In this document: positions 5,302 through 8,076 of the stretch, one piece after another | How the letters are laid out: each line of letters opens with the position of its first letter | How positions within the stretch are numbered: the stretch's first letter is position 1 | Origin: Smithellaceae bacterium | Lineage (GTDB): Bacteria; Desulfobacterota; Syntrophia; Syntrophales; Smithellaceae | DNA length: 8,076 nucleotides | Assembly: GCA_028704195.1 (NCBI GenBank) | Contig: JAQVLL010000074.1 | Location: 1-8,076 of the forward strand | Direction: 5' to 3' | Program-made: the position numbers and the translations under genes | Notes under the pieces: model-generated | Seen by the model: the letters and a program-made list of their open reading frames with translations, nothing else | Told to the model about the DNA's origin: nothing | The model's database searches: none

Positions 5302-7569
5302 ATGAAGAAGCATATGGGGGCATTGCTATTTGGTCTGGCAGTGGCTGTGATATTCATGGCGGGTGCGGTCTTACCCGGCTCAGCTGCCCGGATTGACGAG
5401 GGAAGGTTTTCCGGTTCGTCTTCATCATCGCAACCCGCTGTGTCATCGACCGGAATGAAACAACCTTCTCGTGCGACGGATCAGGGCCGTCCGTTAAATG
5501 CGGGGTCGGGTAACGAGCGGCTCGAATCCGAATCGGATCCGGCCATGGCCGCCCGGATGCAGGAAATCATTTTACGCAAGGCGGAAGATACCCCGTCCGC
5601 GAAAAAAACGTTTATGGAATCCGCGCAGAAAACGGACGCCGGCAAATACGTTATGCTGGATTTTGACAATGTGAACATTGAAGTCTTTGTGAAGTTTATC
5701 AGCGAGCTGACCGGAAAGAATTTCATTGTTGATGAAAAAGTGAGAGGCAAGGTCACGATCGTTTCCCCCAAAAAGATTCCGGTTCAGGATGTCTATAAAG
5801 TGTTTCTGTCAGTCCTGGAAATAAACGGCTTTGCCACAGTGCCGGTGGGGGATATCATTAAGATTGTTCCTTCCTCCATCGCGCGTCAAAAGAGCGTGGA
5901 AACACGTTATAAAAAAAATGGTTCCGAGACGGATGACCGGATGGTTACCCAGATTATCTCACTGGAACGATCCAATCCTGATGAAGTCAAAAGAGTGCTC
6001 GATCCGATTATTCCCAAAACCAGTTCGGTGCTGTCCTACGCGCCCGCGAACCTGCTGATCATAACCGATTATCTGTCCAATGTCCGTCGCATGCAGGAAA
6101 TCGTCAAAGCGCTTGATGTGGAAGGCGCGGGGGAACAGATTACCTACGTTCCCCTGAAAAATGCGTCCGCGTCGGAAGTGACCAAATCCCTGACGGGTGT
6201 CTTTCAGCAGAGCCGTGCCAAAGCGTCGCCGGTGAAGATTATAGCCGATCCCCGAACCAATTCGGTCATCATTTTTGCCAGTGTCGCCGATACGGCAAAC
6301 GTCCGCAAACTGGTGGCAATGATGGATAAAGACGTGCCGCGCGGCGAGTCCAATATCCAGGTTTTTCGTCTGCAGAACAGCGTTGCGGAAGATCTGGCCA
6401 AGGTACTCAATAACATTGTCAAGGAAACGAGCGGGTCGGCGGCGGCAGCCGCATCCGGGACAGCCGCTGCCGGACAGAAAGTTTCCGCGCCTGTTGTTTC
6501 CCGGAATGTTCAGGTTGTGCCCGATAAAGCCACCAATACGCTGATTATCATGGCCGAACGGGAGGATTATAAGATTCTCGAAAACATCATCAGACAGCTC
6601 GATGTGCCGAGGCCGATGGTTTATATCGAGGCCCTGATTATGGAAGTCAAGGCCAACAAGGATTTCAAATTGGGTGTTGAATGGAGCGGCGTGAAGGAAA
6701 CCGGTTCGATAAGCGGGATTGATGGATCCAAGTCGGCGGCTTTTGTCGGTTCGGGAACCGGCGTGCTGTCGGGGCTGACTGCTACCGCTATTGACAGCGC
6801 CACCACCGCTATCGGCCTGCCCAGCGGTTTTTCAATGGGCATTATCGGTGCGGGCATTAGAATTGGTGATGTCCTGTTTCCCACCATCGGCGCGATGGTT
6901 CAAGCCTACAAGAACGACACGGATGTGTCCATTCTTTCGACGCCTCAACTGTTGACGCTGGATAATGAGGAGGCGGAAATTAACGTCGGCGAAAATGTGC
7001 CGTATCTGACCAGGCAGGACTCCACTTCAACGACTTCCGCCTACCCGGTGAATTATAACACTTACGAATACAAGGACGTCGGGGTTATCCTGAACATCAC
7101 GCCAAATATCAACCAGGAAAACTTCATCAGGCTGAAGATCTCTCAACAGGTTACGAAGGTGATTTCCGGCGTGTCCACCGATACGACCAAGCCGTCCATA
7201 CCGACAACCTTAAAAAGAACGGCCAAAACAACCGTAGTCGTCAAAGACAACGAAACCGTTGTCATCGGCGGTCTGGTAGGCGACAGCACGGATGACAGCA
7301 CCAATAAGGTTCCCTTTTTGGGAGAAATTCCAATTATGGGTTGGCTTTTCAAGGCGAAAACCGTGGCACGGGAAAAAACAAATCTATATATTTTCCTCAC
7401 GCCGCATATTGTTCGAACGCAGAAGGATGCCAGTAAACTCTATGTAGAAAAAAGAGGTTCGATGGGTGAGGTGGTTGAAGGAATCATCAAATTGAATGAA
7501 AGAAACAGGGACACGTATCCTTCTGCACCCAGAAAGCCAGCCACCGGCGGCGAGCCGGTAAACCCTTAG
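5302..7569 (+). CDS. gspD: GspD, T2SS outer-membrane secretin
   Basis: The secretin forms the multimeric outer-membrane channel through which folded proteins leave the cell. The 755-residue product has a signal peptide at about 1-28 (MKKHMGALLFGLAVAVIFMA...PGSA), with likely cleavage after GSA or GSAA. A Ser-rich linker at about 30-113 follows. Domains are N0 at about 117-190 (VMLDFDNVNIEVFVKFISEL), N1 at about 215-273, N2 at about 279-343 and N3 at about 351-435, which contains an Ala/Gly-rich loop at 377-392. The secretin core spans about 437-706: VYIEALIMEV, VGENVPYLT at 562-570, the VPFLGEIPIMGWLF signature at 670-683, and TNLYIFLTPHIV at 693-704. A 50-residue tail ends the protein. No AMIN domain is present, which argues against the type IV pilus secretin PilQ. 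The signal sequence has no lipobox. Length and domain order are complete. Confidence 0.96.
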   Translation: MKKHMGALLFGLAVAVIFMAGAVLPGSAARIDEGRFSGSSSSSQPAVSSTGMKQPSRATDQGRPLNAGSGNERLESESDPAMAARMQEIILRKAEDTPSAKKTFMESAQKTDAGKYVMLDFDNVNIEVFVKFISELTGKNFIVDEKVRGKVTIVSPKKIPVQDVYKVFLSVLEINGFATVPVGDIIKIVPSSIARQKSVETRYKKNGSETDDRMVTQIISLERSNPDEVKRVLDPIIPKTSSVLSYAPANLLIITDYLSNVRRMQEIVKALDVEGAGEQITYVPLKNASASEVTKSLTGVFQQSRAKASPVKIIADPRTNSVIIFASVADTANVRKLVAMMDKDVPRGESNIQVFRLQNSVAEDLAKVLNNIVKETSGSAAAAASGTAAAGQKVSAPVVSRNVQVVPDKATNTLIIMAEREDYKILENIIRQLDVPRPMVYIEALIMEVKANKDFKLGVEWSGVKETGSISGIDGSKSAAFVGSGTGVLSGLTATAIDSATTAIGLPSGFSMGIIGAGIRIGDVLFPTIGAMVQAYKNDTDVSILSTPQLLTLDNEEAEINVGENVPYLTRQDSTSTTSAYPVNYNTYEYKDVGVILNITPNINQENFIRLKISQQVTKVISGVSTDTTKPSIPTTLKRTAKTTVVVKDNETVVIGGLVGDSTDDSTNKVPFLGEIPIMGWLFKAKTVAREKTNLYIFLTPHIVRTQKDASKLYVEKRGSMGEVVEGIIKLNERNRDTYPSAPRKPATGGEPVNP

Positions 7570-7583
7570 CCTTTTAAAAAGGC
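7569..7583. repeat. Inverted repeat across the gspD stop and the gspE ribosome binding site
   Basis: GCCTTTT, one A, then AAAAGGC. As RNA it could pair as GCCTT/AAGGC around a five-base loop. The right arm contains the AAGG of the gspE Shine-Dalgarno. There is no downstream T-run, so it is not a terminator. The stem is short and A/U-rich, so its stability is doubtful. Confidence 0.45.
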
Positions 7584-7585
7584 GG
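7579..7585 (+). promoter_or_regulatory. Ribosome binding site for gspE
   Basis: AAGGCGG ends 8 bases before the ATG at 7594. In-frame GTG (7585) and TTG (7588) codons lie on or next to the site, so 7594 is the best start. Confidence 0.6.
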
Positions 7586-7593
7586 TGTTGATA

Positions 7594-8076
7594 ATGTCCA
7601 CAATTCTGACAGCACTGAATGCATCCTCCGGTCATGATAAAAAAGATGCCGCCCCCGAAACCCTAAAGGCCTTGACCCTGAATGAAAAACTGCTGGCCGC
7701 GGGCGTACTCCCCGAATTTCTGGCCGAAGCTGAAGCGGGTCATAAACGTAAAGGCGATGCGGGATTCTTTGAGCTGTTGATCCGCAAAAAAGCCATCGAC
7801 GAGATCCGTCTGCTGAAGATTCTGTCCGAGCATTTCAGCATTCCCTTCTGGCCGCAGCTGCCGATGGAGAGCATCAATATCGATTTTACGCAAAGTGTTC
7901 CGATCCATTATTTAAAAAAGAACAGGATTGTTCCGATTATCACCACGGAGTTTCAGGTAATCGCAGTTAATGATCCCGTGAATTTTCAGCCAGCCGATGA
8001 TCTGCGGCTGCTGTTGCAAATGCAGGACATGCCGGTTGTTCTTGCTTCGCAAGATGCGATCACCGCGGCCATTAAT
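7594..8076 (+). CDS. gspE: GspE, T2SS assembly ATPase (3' partial)
   Basis: GspE is the cytoplasmic hexameric ATPase that powers pseudopilus assembly and docks on GspL. Only the first 161 residues are in the window; the Walker and Asp/His boxes would lie downstream. A polar N-terminus (1-25) is followed by two helix-rich segments at about 28-54 and 57-83 (LNEKLLAAGVLPEFLAEAEA and FFELLIRKKAIDEIRLLKIL), ending in HFSIPF, and then the GspE/PilB-type N-terminal domain from about 83 on, with SVPIHYLKKNRIVPI (101-115) and VIAVNDPVN (122-130). This is the usual entry to T2SS and type IV pilus ATPases; the GspE assignment over PilB comes from the gspD context. It begins 24 bases after gspD. The frame is open to the window end. 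Confidence 0.9.
   Translation, partial: MSTILTALNASSGHDKKDAAPETLKALTLNEKLLAAGVLPEFLAEAEAGHKRKGDAGFFELLIRKKAIDEIRLLKILSEHFSIPFWPQLPMESINIDFTQSVPIHYLKKNRIVPIITTEFQVIAVNDPVNFQPADDLRLLLQMQDMPVVLASQDAITAAIN

Noticed and set aside
6432..6481. GC-rich repeat near GCGGCGGCAGCCGC as a regulatory hairpin
   Set aside because: It is explained as coding sequence for the Ala/Gly-rich loop of the GspD N3 domain, which is commonly low in complexity.
7569..7593. Terminator between gspD and gspE
   Set aside because: The inverted repeat is short, A/U-rich, has no T-run after it and overlaps a ribosome binding site.
1..8076. Type IV pilus operon instead of T2SS
   Set aside because: The PilM-like GspL and the secretin could suggest it, but the PDZ-type GspC, the GspM and GspN proteins and a secretin without an AMIN domain point to T2SS.
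1..8076. Mobile elements, tRNA/rRNA genes or CRISPR arrays
   Set aside because: No transposase motif, long direct or terminal repeat, or RNA gene pattern was seen, and genes fill nearly the whole window.

Overview
The window is one uninterrupted stretch of a type II secretion system (T2SS) operon, with all genes on the + strand. It is cut at both ends: the first gene starts upstream of base 1 and the last runs past base 8076. No RNA gene, mobile element, CRISPR array, promoter or factor-independent terminator is visible. Gene spacing runs from a 4-base overlap to gaps of about 33 bases, so the set is most likely co-transcribed from a promoter outside the window.

Layout in order: gspL (partial, PilM/PilN-like inner-membrane platform protein), gspM, gspN (AsmA-like), gspC (HR plus PDZ coupling protein), a short GspA/ExeA-type AAA+ ATPase, a protein with a GspB-like N-terminus, one membrane span and TPR repeats, gspD (outer-membrane secretin), and gspE (partial, N-terminal part of the secretion ATPase). 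The first three genes plus gspC build the inner-membrane platform and its link to the outer membrane. The ATPase/TPR pair looks like a secretin-assembly module placed directly before the secretin gene. GspE supplies energy for pseudopilus assembly. The pseudopilins (GspG to K) and GspF are not in the window and are expected in the flanks.

The order L-M-N-C-A-(B/TPR)-D-E differs from the gammaproteobacterial C-D-E-F-G...N order. An AsmA-like GspN, a PilM-like GspL, a GspA lacking a peptidoglycan-binding tail and moderate GC content together suggest a Desulfobacterota-type (former Deltaproteobacteria) anaerobe or a relative. That placement is inferred from gene content and style, not measured.

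This is mostly a recognisable system and not a wholly new one. The parts most worth a second look are the GspA-like/TPR pair inside the operon, where the TPR domain could stand in for a pilotin or assembly factor; the degenerate nucleotide-sensing region of GspE; the retained actin-like motifs in GspL; and a small inverted repeat that overlaps the gspE ribosome binding site.
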